A stretch of DNA of 64,000 nucleotides from Acidovorax sp. KKS102 (lineage in GTDB: Bacteria > Pseudomonadota > Gammaproteobacteria > Burkholderiales > Burkholderiaceae_C): positions 3,968,001 to 4,032,000 of the forward strand of contig NC_018708.1 of NCBI RefSeq assembly GCF_000302535.1, in the 5' to 3' direction. The notes below the pieces were generated by a model. It was not told where the DNA came from. It did no database searches and was given only the letters and a program-made list of their open reading frames with translations. Position 1 is the stretch's first letter, and each line of letters starts with the position of its first letter. Of this stretch, positions 1 through 8,200 are shown piece by piece. Both the position numbers and the translations under genes were made by a program.

Positions 1-335
1 GCATGGTCGCGGCCCCCGCGCTGTACCTCATACCGCTGGCCGACCGGGGCCATGAATTGCCCCATACCGGCACCGTGGATCAGCTCATTGGCGTGCTGTT
101 CGGCGTGCTGATCGTGCTGGACACCGCCCGCAGCGCCCAGGGCCTGGACGTGCTGCTGGAGCTGGAGGCCGTGCGCGCCCAGGTGCGCGCAGCGCTGGTG
201 GGCTGGGTGCCCGATGCCGATACCGGCGAGCCCGTCACGTTTGCGGGCGGCGAGCTGGTGCAGTTCCAGGGCGACGGCCACCTCTGGTGGAGCGACGAGT
301 TTTCCTTGACCACGTACTACAGGAGCAATCCGTGA
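1..335 (+). CDS. phage tail terminator-like protein, 5' partial
   Basis: This frame is open to the left edge and stops at 333-335, so the N-terminus is probably missing; the ATG at 3 may be internal. The visible 110 residues begin with a hydrophobic stretch (VAAPALYLIPLADRG) and end with a strand-rich segment of the kind seen in tail terminator (gp37-like) proteins, which cap the tail tube at the head-proximal end. The assignment rests mainly on position: it lies just before the tail tube gene, the order usual in siphovirus prophages. The stop overlaps the GTG start of the next gene (GTGA at 332-335), which suggests translational coupling. The family is an inference. Confidence 0.5.
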   Translation, partial: MVAAPALYLIPLADRGHELPHTGTVDQLIGVLFGVLIVLDTARSAQGLDVLLELEAVRAQVRAALVGWVPDADTGEPVTFAGGELVQFQGDGHLWWSDEFSLTTYYRSNP

Positions 336-559
336 GCAAAGCCAATGGCAAATCAACCAACACCACGGCCGAAGAAGCGGCCGCACCGACGGCCAGCGCC
401 GCCGCAGACACCGGAGCCATTGCCGTGGTTCAGCCCGCCCCGGCCGCCAAGAGCGCGCCGGACCGGTACCACGGCCACGGCGGCCTGTACCGCATGACGA
501 ACGGCCGCCGCGTGCAGGTCGAACAAACCCAACCTGAAACCACCAAGGAGCGCAAATGA
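332..559 (+). CDS. small phage protein of unknown function (tail region)
   Basis: A 75-residue protein starting at a GTG (332) preceded by AGGAG at 321-325. A longer in-frame start at 287 would lie inside the upstream gene and has no better ribosome site. The sequence is low in complexity and rich in Ala, Thr and Pro in the first half (VSKANGKSTNTTAEE), with a more ordered end carrying GLYRMTNGRRVQVE. Both ends overlap neighbours by four bases (GTGA and ATGA), so it looks like a genuine member of the tail operon. I do not recognise a family. Small genes between the tail terminator and tube are common in such prophages and usually uncharacterised. Confidence 0.6.
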   Translation: MSKANGKSTNTTAEEAAAPTASAAADTGAIAVVQPAPAAKSAPDRYHGHGGLYRMTNGRRVQVEQTQPETTKERK

Positions 560-1500
560 GCGACCCAAAATTCATCAAGAAGATGGCCGTTCTGGTGGCC
601 ATTGAAGCCACCGTGGGCACCATCGTCGTGCCCGTGGCCGCAGACGCCATCGAGGTGTCCGATGTCACCCTGACTCCCATCGAGGGCGACGAGGTGGACC
701 AGGGCGTGATCCGCCCGTACTTCGGCGCATCCGAAACGACGCTGGTCACCCTGTACCGCAAGATCGCGTTCAGCGTGGGCTTTGCAGGTGTGGGCACCGT
801 GGGCGACCTGCCGGGCTGGGCCACGCTGTTGCGCGCCAGCGCCGCCAGCGTGACCAACACCCCCGCGCCAGATCCCGACGCTGGGACTGTCTTCGCACCT
901 GTCACCGATGGCATGGAGAGCGTGACCATCTATGCCGTGGTGGACAAGCTGCTCTACAAGATGGCAGGGGCCCGCGCCAACGCCAAATCCATGGTGGACG
1001 CCAAGCAAATCCCGAAGTGGCAGTTTGAGTTCACCGGCGCGTTCTACCCGGTGGAAGACGTCGGCTCCATGCCTGCTGTGAGCTATGTGAAGTTCCTGCG
1101 GCCGTTGGGCGTGAACAAGCTCAATACCACTTTGAGCCTGGACGGCTACAACGCAGCGGCCAGCAGCTTCCAGTTCGACTTCGGCAACCAGGTGGTCAAG
1201 CAAGACCTGATGGGCGTGGACACAACCGAAATCACCGGCCGCGTCTCCACCGGCACGGTGACTTTCCGCAACACGTCCGTGGCCACCAAGAACTGGATCG
1301 AGATGGCCCGCACGAGTGCCAAGGTGCCTCTGCTGCTCAAACACGGCCAGGCCGCCGTCAACACGATCTCCATTGCGGCGCCGCTCGCACAGATCGGCAA
1401 GCCCACGTTCGGTGAGCAAGACGGTATCCAGATGATCACCGTGCCTCTGCGCTTCATCCCGAGCGATGCGGGCAACGACGAGTGGTCCATCACCGTCTGA
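556..1500 (+). CDS. major tail tube protein
   Basis: This 314-residue protein follows the tail terminator and precedes the tail assembly chaperones, the standard slot of the tube subunit in long-tailed phages. The sequence is strand-rich, with alternating short hydrophobic segments (VTIYAVVDKLLYKM, WQFEFTGAFY, ISIAAPLAQIGKP), as expected of the beta-sandwich that polymerises into the tail lumen. The N-terminal MSDPKFIKKMAVLVAIE, followed by a TVGTIVVP segment, resembles tail tube proteins of Burkholderiales prophages. The start is ATG 556, preceded by AAGGAG and overlapping the previous stop as ATGA. The identification combines position and general sequence character; no catalytic motif applies. 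Confidence 0.72.
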   Translation: MSDPKFIKKMAVLVAIEATVGTIVVPVAADAIEVSDVTLTPIEGDEVDQGVIRPYFGASETTLVTLYRKIAFSVGFAGVGTVGDLPGWATLLRASAASVTNTPAPDPDAGTVFAPVTDGMESVTIYAVVDKLLYKMAGARANAKSMVDAKQIPKWQFEFTGAFYPVEDVGSMPAVSYVKFLRPLGVNKLNTTLSLDGYNAAASSFQFDFGNQVVKQDLMGVDTTEITGRVSTGTVTFRNTSVATKNWIEMARTSAKVPLLLKHGQAAVNTISIAAPLAQIGKPTFGEQDGIQMITVPLRFIPSDAGNDEWSITV

Positions 1501-1562
1501 GCGACCTGATCGCGCCTGCTTCTTTTACCCCCTGCAACAGCATTTCAACAAGGATCACACCC

Positions 1563-1946
1563 ATGTCCGTCGTTCTCGCATCCGTCGCTTTTTGGGCCGC
1601 CGCCCGCCTCACCCTGGTGGGCGACCTGGGCAAACCGGAAATCGTTCATTTCAAGGCCCGCTTCAAGCGCCTCAAGACCAGCGAGCGCAAGCAGCTCGAA
1701 GCCGATCTGACCGCCAAGAAGATCACCGACAAGGAGTTCCTGGACCGCCTGCTGGTGGACTGGGAGCTCAAGGACAAGGCCGGTAGCGCGGTACCTTACA
1801 CCGAGCAGCAGCGCGCGGAGTTGGTAGAAGACTGGGACGGGTTCGAAGCGGCTCTGGTGGAGGCGTACTTTGAGAACGGCCGCAAGGCGCGCGAGGCGGC
1901 AGAAGTCGCAAAAAACTCCGAGCCGCCGTCCGCCACCACTATCTGA
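1563..1946 (+). CDS. tail assembly chaperone (gpG-like, zero-frame product)
   Basis: 127 residues from ATG 1563, with an AAGGA-type ribosome site about 15 bases upstream. The reading frame is open back to 1482, but the region before 1563 is non-conserved-looking linker after the tail tube stop. The protein is helical and charged (FKARFKRLKTSERKQLE, ITDKEFLDRLLVDWELKD), typical of lambda gpG-type chaperones that coat the tape measure protein during tail assembly. The decisive evidence is context: it sits directly before the tape measure gene, and near its end carries a canonical -1 slippery heptamer (1910-1916) leading into an open second frame. A minor share of ribosomes should make the longer G-T fusion. 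Confidence 0.8.
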   Translation: MSVVLASVAFWAAARLTLVGDLGKPEIVHFKARFKRLKTSERKQLEADLTAKKITDKEFLDRLLVDWELKDKAGSAVPYTEQQRAELVEDWDGFEAALVEAYFENGRKAREAAEVAKNSEPPSATTI

Positions 1947-1960
1947 GCGCGGGGGGCGGC
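1910..1960 (+). promoter_or_regulatory. programmed -1 ribosomal frameshift site (A AAA AAC plus stem-loop)
   Basis: The heptamer A AAA AAC at 1910-1916 is phased so that AAA (1911-1913) and AAC (1914-1916) are zero-frame codons, the X XXY YYZ arrangement needed for tandem slippage. After a five-base spacer, GCCGCC (1922-1927) can pair with GGCGGC (1955-1960), giving a six-pair GC stem of the kind that stalls ribosomes. Slipping back one base joins the upstream chaperone to an open frame that continues to 2314. Lambda-type tails use exactly this device to make gpGT. The stem is a visual prediction, and a pseudoknot is possible but was not tested. Confidence 0.85.
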
Positions 1961-2314
1961 GAGGCCAATACTGAGGAAGAAGACGCCGATCTGCGCGCCC
2001 AGTGGCAGCAGCTTGGAGCCGACCCCGACAAGGCCATGGAGGCGAACCAGGTCGCCCGGGCCGAATGCGCCAGCCAGGAAGGTGACTTTGAGTTGCCGCC
2101 CGAGTTGTGGCGGGCTTGGGAGGTGTTCACCGCCTGTGACCGCAACTGGCGCGTACTCATCGGCGTTGGCCTGGTGCATTACGACGGCATAGACGCCACA
2201 GCCATGCAGTCGGTCATGCACATGCTGAATGTGAAGCCCAAGCACCGGCGCAATGTGTTCTGGATGGTTCGCGTACTCGAAGCCGAGGCACGCAAGTTTC
2301 TCAACCAACGGTAA
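1916..2314 (+). CDS. tail assembly chaperone, frameshift extension (gpT part of gpGT)
   Basis: This frame has no start near its left end, but is open from the slip site at 1916 to the stop at 2312-2314, adding 132 residues to the first 118 of the upstream protein (about 250 in all). The T part contains an acidic linker (ANTEEEDADLRAQWQQLGA) and a helical domain (FELPPELWRAWEVFTACDRNW). A Met at 2036 could be mistaken for a separate gene start, but it has no convincing ribosome site. In lambda the fusion is made at a few percent of gpG and recruits the tail tube subunit to the tape measure. The next gene is that tape measure, matching the model. Confidence 0.78.
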   Translation, partial: LRAAVRHHYLSAGGGEANTEEEDADLRAQWQQLGADPDKAMEANQVARAECASQEGDFELPPELWRAWEVFTACDRNWRVLIGVGLVHYDGIDATAMQSVMHMLNVKPKHRRNVFWMVRVLEAEARKFLNQR

Positions 2315-2338
2315 GCGGCAAAAGAAGGAAAGCGGCGC

Positions 2339-5300
2339 ATGTCCAATGAATTCAAGGTGGGTGTCAAACTGCATGTGGACTCCACACAGTACACCGCCGA
2401 GTTCACCAAGGCGGGCCAGACAGCGCAGGCTTTCGCAGCACAGGTTTCTGGCAGTGCCTCCGGCGCGGCCCAGGGCGTTCAGTCCATTGTGGGCAAGCTG
2501 GACAGCCTGGGCCAGGCCGCCAGCAACGGAAGCACAGCCGCTGCCGCCATCGACAAGCTCACCTTCTCGGGGCGCCAGGCGGCGGTGGCGCTGGGGGCCA
2601 TTCCGCAGCCGCTGTCCGGCGCGGCCGCCAATTTCCAGGCGGCGCAGACCGGGCTAGCCGGTGTAGCCCGCCAGGGCGACGCCGTCAAGACCGCGCTGAA
2701 CAGTGGCATACCCGCCGCCAAGGCCTTCGGCACCGCCGCAGACAGTGCCAGCCAACAGGCCGCGAAAGCGGGGGGAATCGCCCAGGCGGCGCTGGGCCAA
2801 ACCACCATCTCCGCCCGGCAAACCGCTGCCGCGCTGCGCGGCGTGCCCGCACAGTTCACTGACATCGTCACGAGCATCCAGGGCGGCCAGGCGCCGCTCA
2901 CGGTGTTCCTGCAGCAGGGCGGCCAGCTCAAAGACATGTTCGGCGGAGCCATTCCCGCCGCCAAAGCCCTGACCGGCTACGTGTTCGGCCTTGTCAACCC
3001 GCTCACGCTTGCCGCCGCCGCCGCAGGCGTGCTCGCACTGGCGTACTACCAAGGCTCCCAGGAGGCCGATGGCTACCGCGCATCCATTGTGATGAGCGGC
3101 AACGCCGCAGGCACCACGGTGGGCCAGCTCACCGACATGGCGCGAGCGATCAGCGAGGTCACGGGTACGCAGGGCGCTGCCGCCGCTGCGCTGACCCAAA
3201 TGGCGGGTAGCGGTGCGGTGGCGCGCGAGAACCTGCAGCAGTTCACCCAGACGGCCATGGGGCTGGAGAAGTACGTCGGCCAGCCGGTCAAAGCCACGGT
3301 GGACCACCTGGAGCAACTGGGCAAGGCACCCCTGCAGGCGAGCCTCAAGCTCAATGAGCAGTACCACCATCTGACAGTCGCCGTCTACGAGCACATTCGC
3401 GCTCTGGAAGAACAGGGCCGAAAAGAAGAAGCCGGGGCCGCCGCGCAACAGGCCTACATGGCCGCGATGGAAGCCCGAAAGAATGAAATGGTTGCCAACC
3501 TCGGCTACATCGAGCGCGCATGGATGGGCGTTGCAAGTGCGGCCAAGGGAGCCTGGGACTGGATGCTGGGAGTGGGCCGTGCAAACACCGACCAGCAGAA
3601 TCTCGCCCAGCTCCGGGAGAACCTGGCCCGCCAGGAAGAGCGCAATGCCCGTCCTGGCTTTAAGGAGGGCCAGGCGACGGCCGATCTCAAGGAACAGATC
3701 CGCTTGCTGGAAAAGAAGATCACGCTGGCCAACGACAACGCCGCAGCTCAAGCCCAGGGTGCCAAAGCTGTAGAGCATGAGGCTGAGTGGGCGAAGATCG
3801 TCAACGCCAACAAATCCAAGCAGCAGCAGCAGGAAGAGGAGATCAACCGAATTCGCAATGTGGGTATGGCTGCGGGCAAGGCGGCAGGCAAAGAGCAGCT
3901 CGAAATAGAGCGCGACATTGAGCGCCAAATCGCTGCCTACAAGAAGCGCGTGGCCGACAAGGGCGCGGCTGGCTCTGCGGCCCGTGAGCTGGAGCAGCAG
4001 AAGTCTTTGCTGGCAGAGCTAGCCGGCCTGTCTGGCGACTTCTACAAGGACTGGGAGCGCCTGAACAAGCAGTTCAAGGACGGCAAGCTCACTGCCGAAC
4101 AGTTGACCCAAGAGCAGGAGAAGCTGCTCGCCAAGCAGCCCGGCATCAAGGCAGCGCGTGAGGCCGAACTGAAGGTCATGCAGGCGCAGTACGCCGTGCA
4201 GCAGCAGATCGCCGATGAAATCGCCCAGGCCGAGGTGGCCCGCACCCAGGCCGTATATGCCGGTCGCCAGGCGGTCACCGACTACGCCCGAGGCGTGGGC
4301 GAAGCCACGCAGCTGCTGGAGGTGGAGCGCCAGACGGTGACCGGTACGGCCTCACAGCGCGCCCTCGCTGTCGAGTACCTGCGCATCCAGCTGGAGCTGG
4401 AACGCCAGCTCGAAGCCATCGACCGCAACCAGGGCTTCACCCAGGCCGACCGCGACGAACAGGCCGCCCGAGCCCGCGCCACGGCTGCACAGGCCCGCAC
4501 GAACGCAACGGCCCGCGCCGAACTGGACCACGTGCGCGATCTGCGCGAAGAGCTCAAGCGGGTCACCGAGCAGTACGAGCAGGGCCTGACCAATGCGGCC
4601 ATGGCGGGCGGCAAGTCCCTCAAGGAATACGTGGTGGGCATGCTGCGCACCACGGCCTTCCGCATCGTGCTTGACCCCTTCATGAAGCCTCTGGCAGGCT
4701 TTTTGGCGGGGGCCACCGGCAGTGGCTCTTCGGCCGCATCCCAGGGCAGCAGCCTGTTGGGCTCTGCCAACCTGCTGTCGTCGGCCTACTCGGCGCTCAC
4801 TACGGGCGTTTCCAGCAGCATCACAGCCGGGTTCGCCAAGCTGGCGGGCAGCAGCTTTGGGCAGAGCATCGGCCTGTCCAACTCGGCGGCCATCATGGGC
4901 AACAACCCATCGGCCTACGTTCCTGCCGGTGGGCAGCTCACGTCGCTGGGGCAGTCCATCGGCTCGGGCCTGGGCATGTTGGGCAGTGGCCTGGCAGGGT
5001 ATGGCATCAGCTCGGCCATTTCCAACGGCTACAGCACGGGCGGCAACACCGTCAACGTTCTGTCGGGCATCGCCAGCGCGTTCTTTGGCCCCATCGCTGG
5101 CGTGGTGGGCGGCCTCATCAACCGCGCCTTCGGCCGCAAGCTCAAAGACACGGGCGTGGAGGGCACGCTGGGCGGCAGCGCGGGTTTTGAGGGCAACAGC
5201 TACCAGTTCTACAAGGGCGGCTGGTTCCGCAGCGACAAGACGGTGACGGGCGAGCTGGACCCGGAGGTCGAGCGCCAGATCGCCGCCACCTTCAAGTCCA

Positions 5301-8200
5301 CGCAAATCCAGGTGGGTCTGTTCGCCGACGCGCTGGGGCTGCAGACCGACCGCATTGCGGGCTTCACGACTGCGCTCAAGTTCAGCACCAACGGCCTGGA
5401 CGAGGCTGGCATCCAGCAAGCGTTCCAGGATGCCCTGGCAAAGGGCAGCAACGAGCTGGCACAACAGGTGCTGGGCACCTGGGAGAGCACCACCACTGCG
5501 ATCACGCGCATGGTGGGCGAGAGTGACGGAAGCGGCGCCGAAGGTGGCAACTGGGCATATCGCGAAGTCCAGGACATGGTCACCACCACCCGGTACGCTG
5601 CCAGCGAATACGCACGGGCGGGCGAGGAAGCGATAGACACCCTCACGCGCCTGGCCACCAGCCTGACCACCGTCAACGGCATTTTTGACGGCATGGGCGA
5701 CACGCTCTACGCCAACAGCCTGGCAGGGGCCGACATGGCCAGCAGCCTGGCCGACATGTTCGGAGGGCTGGATGCCTTCACCAGCGTCACCGCCCAGTAC
5801 TACGCAACCTTCCACAGCGAATCCGAGCGCGCCGCCGATCTGACGCGCATGCTCACCAAGTCCTTTGCCGCGCTGGGCCAGCAACTGCCTCGCTCCAATG
5901 AGGAGCTGCGGGCCCGGATCGAGGCGCAGGACCTGACCACCGAGAGCGGGCGCCGCATGTACGCCAGCCTCATGGGCCTGTCGGCGCAGTTCGACCAGCT
6001 CGTCAAGTCTGCCGCGGCAACACGCTCGGCGCTGCAGGGAGCGCTGGGCAACGTGGCCAGCAGCATCGCCAGCATGCGCCAGAACGCGCAAAACGCGGAC
6101 GCAGGGGTGAACACGGCCCACACAGCCATCGCCGACGCTTACGCAGCCTCCCAAGGCAAGGTGGCCGACGCCCAGGCCACGCTGGCCGACTTGTTAGAGC
6201 AGTCGGCCGACGCCACCCGCAGCTTTGCGGGCACCCTGACCGACTACCTGGCAAGCCTGCGCACCGGCGCACAAAGCGGCCTGGACCCCGCAACGCGCAA
6301 AGAGATGCTGGCGGCCGAGCTGCAGAGCACCGCCGTGCTGGCCCAAGGGGGCGATGCCGCCTCGCGCGAACGTCTCACGGGGGTGGCCAGCGCCTACCTG
6401 GATGCCGCACGCACCATGGCAGGCTCCGACCTGGAATACGCCCGCGAGGTCGCCCGGGTGCGTACCACCCTGCAGGGCGTTGCCGACAGCCTGCCCACCG
6501 TGGGCGCGCCAGGAGCAGCCAAGACGCTGGAACAACAGATTGCCGACGCGCAGACTGCTGTGGCCACCGCACAGGCCGATCAGGCGCGCTATGCCCAGTT
6601 GGCGGCCGAGACCGGCACATCCCTCCTGGAATCCACCGACCTGGTGGGCGACGAGATCGCCAAGCTGCGGGCGGCCTATGACGCGGCCACCGCCGAGCAG
6701 GCGGCCGCGAACAGTCGGCTGGAGGTGGCCTTGGCGGCCCTGGACAAACTGGGCCTGTCTGAAGACCTGGTCAAGGCGCTGGCTGCGGGCCAGACGGGCG
6801 CATCTCCCGGTGACTTTGCCGTGGCCCTGGGCGTCTCGGACGCTGTCATTCTGCAATTGCAAGGGGCGCTCGGCCTGTCGGACAGTGACCTGGAAAGTCT
6901 CTCGCAAGCGCTCAACGTGTCCGTGGCTCCGCAGGTCTATGAATCCCTCGGGCAAGCGCTGGGCGCGCCACCTGACCTCATGGCATCGCTGGCCGACAGC
7001 CTGGGCCTGTCGCCCATCCAGTTCCAGCAACTGCAGGGTGCGCTGGGCTTCAACGCCGAAACGGCTTTTGCACTGCAGACGGCCCTGGGCGTAGACCCGG
7101 CAACGCGCGAGGCGTGGGCCACGGCGCTGGGGGTGGACACATCGCAGATGCTGCCCCTGGCCACCGCCCTGGGCTGGGACGCCGACAAAGCCGCACTGCT
7201 GGGCACGGCCATTGGCCTGGCGCAAAGGACCGAAGAAGCGATGGCCGCCATGCGCACGCTTGTGGGCTTCTCTGGCGATGCGCTCAAAACGGTGGACGCG
7301 CTGTCCGAGCAGATCGGCATCTCGCCCTTTGCGCGCAGCATCATCAATGCGCTGTCGGGCAGCATGGGTATCGGCGACGAAGCGCTGGGCACGATTGGCA
7401 CGCTGGGCGGTGCGCTGGGTTTTGGTAGCGCTGCAATGGGCACCGTGGGCGCATTGGACAGCGCCGTGGGGATTGGCGATGCGGCGCTGGGCACCATTGG
7501 CACACTGGGCGGAGCCCTGGGCCTGGGCGATGCGGCAATGGGCACCATTGGCACGCTGGGCAGCGCTGTGGGCCTGCAGCCCAACATGCTGGCAACGCTG
7601 GGCACGGCGCTCGGGCTGTCGGCGGAGGCGCAAAAAGCCATCGGCGCCCTGTCAGCACAAAGCACCATCGACAGTACGGTGCGCTCGGCCTATGCCTCCA
7701 TTGGGCGCTCCGGGGTGGGTTCCGCCGTCAATCAGATCGATCCGCAGGGCCTTGCCTTCTGGACTGCCGAGCTGTCCAGCGGTCGCGTGGCGATGGATCA
7801 GTTCACGTCCACCTTCCTGGCGTCGGCCGCCACCGCTGCCCGCGAGCAGGCCGGTAGCGCCCAGTCGGACTACGTGACGCCGTATCTGCGCAAGCTCGGG
7901 TTGCCGGGCTTCGACATCGGCAGTAACTACATCCCATACACGATGCCCGCCATCGTGCATGAGGGCGAGCGCATCTTCACCGCCGCCGACAACCGCCAGG
8001 TCATGCAAATCCTGCAGCGCGGTGCATCGGTCGGGGAAGGCAATGCCGACGTGGTTGCAGCCCTGCGCGATGTGCAACGGGCCATCGAGAAGCACGACAG
8101 ATTCCTGGAAGCAATCAGCGAGAGCAGCGGCGAAACGGCAGACACGATCAGCTCCGTCACCCGCAAAGGCCGGGCCATGCAGACGGAGGCATTCGTATGA
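2339..8200 (+). CDS. tail tape measure protein
   Basis: At 1953 residues this is the largest protein in the window and lies right after the chaperone pair. Start ATG 2339 has AAGGA upstream. The N-terminal third has the lambda-family tape measure character: Ala/Gln-rich helices, a hydrophobic stretch near residues 215-235, and a motif around EHIRALEEQGRKEEAGAA followed by ERAWMGVASAAKGAWDW. The middle (about 450-760) is charged coiled coil; 780-920 is small-residue rich with possible membrane-active segments. Residues 1496-1623 are 14-residue repeats and 1678-1745 are 17-residue repeats. Near 1780-1840 lies a stretch resembling DUF4214 (DPQGLAFWTAELSSG). The protein sets tail length and probably helps DNA entry. 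The repetitive C-terminus is unusual. Confidence 0.93.
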   Translation: MSNEFKVGVKLHVDSTQYTAEFTKAGQTAQAFAAQVSGSASGAAQGVQSIVGKLDSLGQAASNGSTAAAAIDKLTFSGRQAAVALGAIPQPLSGAAANFQAAQTGLAGVARQGDAVKTALNSGIPAAKAFGTAADSASQQAAKAGGIAQAALGQTTISARQTAAALRGVPAQFTDIVTSIQGGQAPLTVFLQQGGQLKDMFGGAIPAAKALTGYVFGLVNPLTLAAAAAGVLALAYYQGSQEADGYRASIVMSGNAAGTTVGQLTDMARAISEVTGTQGAAAAALTQMAGSGAVARENLQQFTQTAMGLEKYVGQPVKATVDHLEQLGKAPLQASLKLNEQYHHLTVAVYEHIRALEEQGRKEEAGAAAQQAYMAAMEARKNEMVANLGYIERAWMGVASAAKGAWDWMLGVGRANTDQQNLAQLRENLARQEERNARPGFKEGQATADLKEQIRLLEKKITLANDNAAAQAQGAKAVEHEAEWAKIVNANKSKQQQQEEEINRIRNVGMAAGKAAGKEQLEIERDIERQIAAYKKRVADKGAAGSAARELEQQKSLLAELAGLSGDFYKDWERLNKQFKDGKLTAEQLTQEQEKLLAKQPGIKAAREAELKVMQAQYAVQQQIADEIAQAEVARTQAVYAGRQAVTDYARGVGEATQLLEVERQTVTGTASQRALAVEYLRIQLELERQLEAIDRNQGFTQADRDEQAARARATAAQARTNATARAELDHVRDLREELKRVTEQYEQGLTNAAMAGGKSLKEYVVGMLRTTAFRIVLDPFMKPLAGFLAGATGSGSSAASQGSSLLGSANLLSSAYSALTTGVSSSITAGFAKLAGSSFGQSIGLSNSAAIMGNNPSAYVPAGGQLTSLGQSIGSGLGMLGSGLAGYGISSAISNGYSTGGNTVNVLSGIASAFFGPIAGVVGGLINRAFGRKLKDTGVEGTLGGSAGFEGNSYQFYKGGWFRSDKTVTGELDPEVERQIAATFKSTQIQVGLFADALGLQTDRIAGFTTALKFSTNGLDEAGIQQAFQDALAKGSNELAQQVLGTWESTTTAITRMVGESDGSGAEGGNWAYREVQDMVTTTRYAASEYARAGEEAIDTLTRLATSLTTVNGIFDGMGDTLYANSLAGADMASSLADMFGGLDAFTSVTAQYYATFHSESERAADLTRMLTKSFAALGQQLPRSNEELRARIEAQDLTTESGRRMYASLMGLSAQFDQLVKSAAATRSALQGALGNVASSIASMRQNAQNADAGVNTAHTAIADAYAASQGKVADAQATLADLLEQSADATRSFAGTLTDYLASLRTGAQSGLDPATRKEMLAAELQSTAVLAQGGDAASRERLTGVASAYLDAARTMAGSDLEYAREVARVRTTLQGVADSLPTVGAPGAAKTLEQQIADAQTAVATAQADQARYAQLAAETGTSLLESTDLVGDEIAKLRAAYDAATAEQAAANSRLEVALAALDKLGLSEDLVKALAAGQTGASPGDFAVALGVSDAVILQLQGALGLSDSDLESLSQALNVSVAPQVYESLGQALGAPPDLMASLADSLGLSPIQFQQLQGALGFNAETAFALQTALGVDPATREAWATALGVDTSQMLPLATALGWDADKAALLGTAIGLAQRTEEAMAAMRTLVGFSGDALKTVDALSEQIGISPFARSIINALSGSMGIGDEALGTIGTLGGALGFGSAAMGTVGALDSAVGIGDAALGTIGTLGGALGLGDAAMGTIGTLGSAVGLQPNMLATLGTALGLSAEAQKAIGALSAQSTIDSTVRSAYASIGRSGVGSAVNQIDPQGLAFWTAELSSGRVAMDQFTSTFLASAATAAREQAGSAQSDYVTPYLRKLGLPGFDIGSNYIPYTMPAIVHEGERIFTAADNRQVMQILQRGASVGEGNADVVAALRDVQRAIEKHDRFLEAISESSGETADTISSVTRKGRAMQTEAFV
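6824..7207 (+). repeat. nine tandem 14-residue repeats within the tape measure gene
   Basis: Residues 1496-1623 of the tape measure protein consist of nine units that mostly begin ALG and are 14 residues long (one is 16), for example ALGVSDAVILQLQG, ALGLSDSDLESLSQ, SLGLSPIQFQQLQG, ALGFNAETAFALQT and ALGVDPATREAWAT. The conserved pattern is A-L-G, a helix-cap-like pair, then a helix with Leu near position 12. Periods match at the protein level but the DNA has diverged, so the repeat is old and kept by selection on the protein. Confidence 0.85.
7370..7573 (+). repeat. four tandem 17-residue (51-bp) repeats within the tape measure gene
   Basis: Residues 1678-1745 are four units of 17 residues: IGDEALGTIGTLGGALG, FGSAAMGTVGALDSAVG, IGDAALGTIGTLGGALG and LGDAAMGTIGTLGSAVG. 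Unlike the 14-residue repeats upstream, these are also similar at the DNA level (units three and four especially), so the expansion is recent and could vary in copy number. They end in the same ALG signature as the longer array. Confidence 0.88.

Noticed and set aside
2036-2314. Separate gene starting at ATG 2036
   Set aside because: The frame is open back to the slippery site, and the Met has no ribosome site; the frameshift model explains it better.
6824-7573. Possible CRISPR-like tandem repeat
   Set aside because: Units are contiguous, in frame and vary in DNA while keeping the protein pattern; there are no spacers, so this is a protein repeat.
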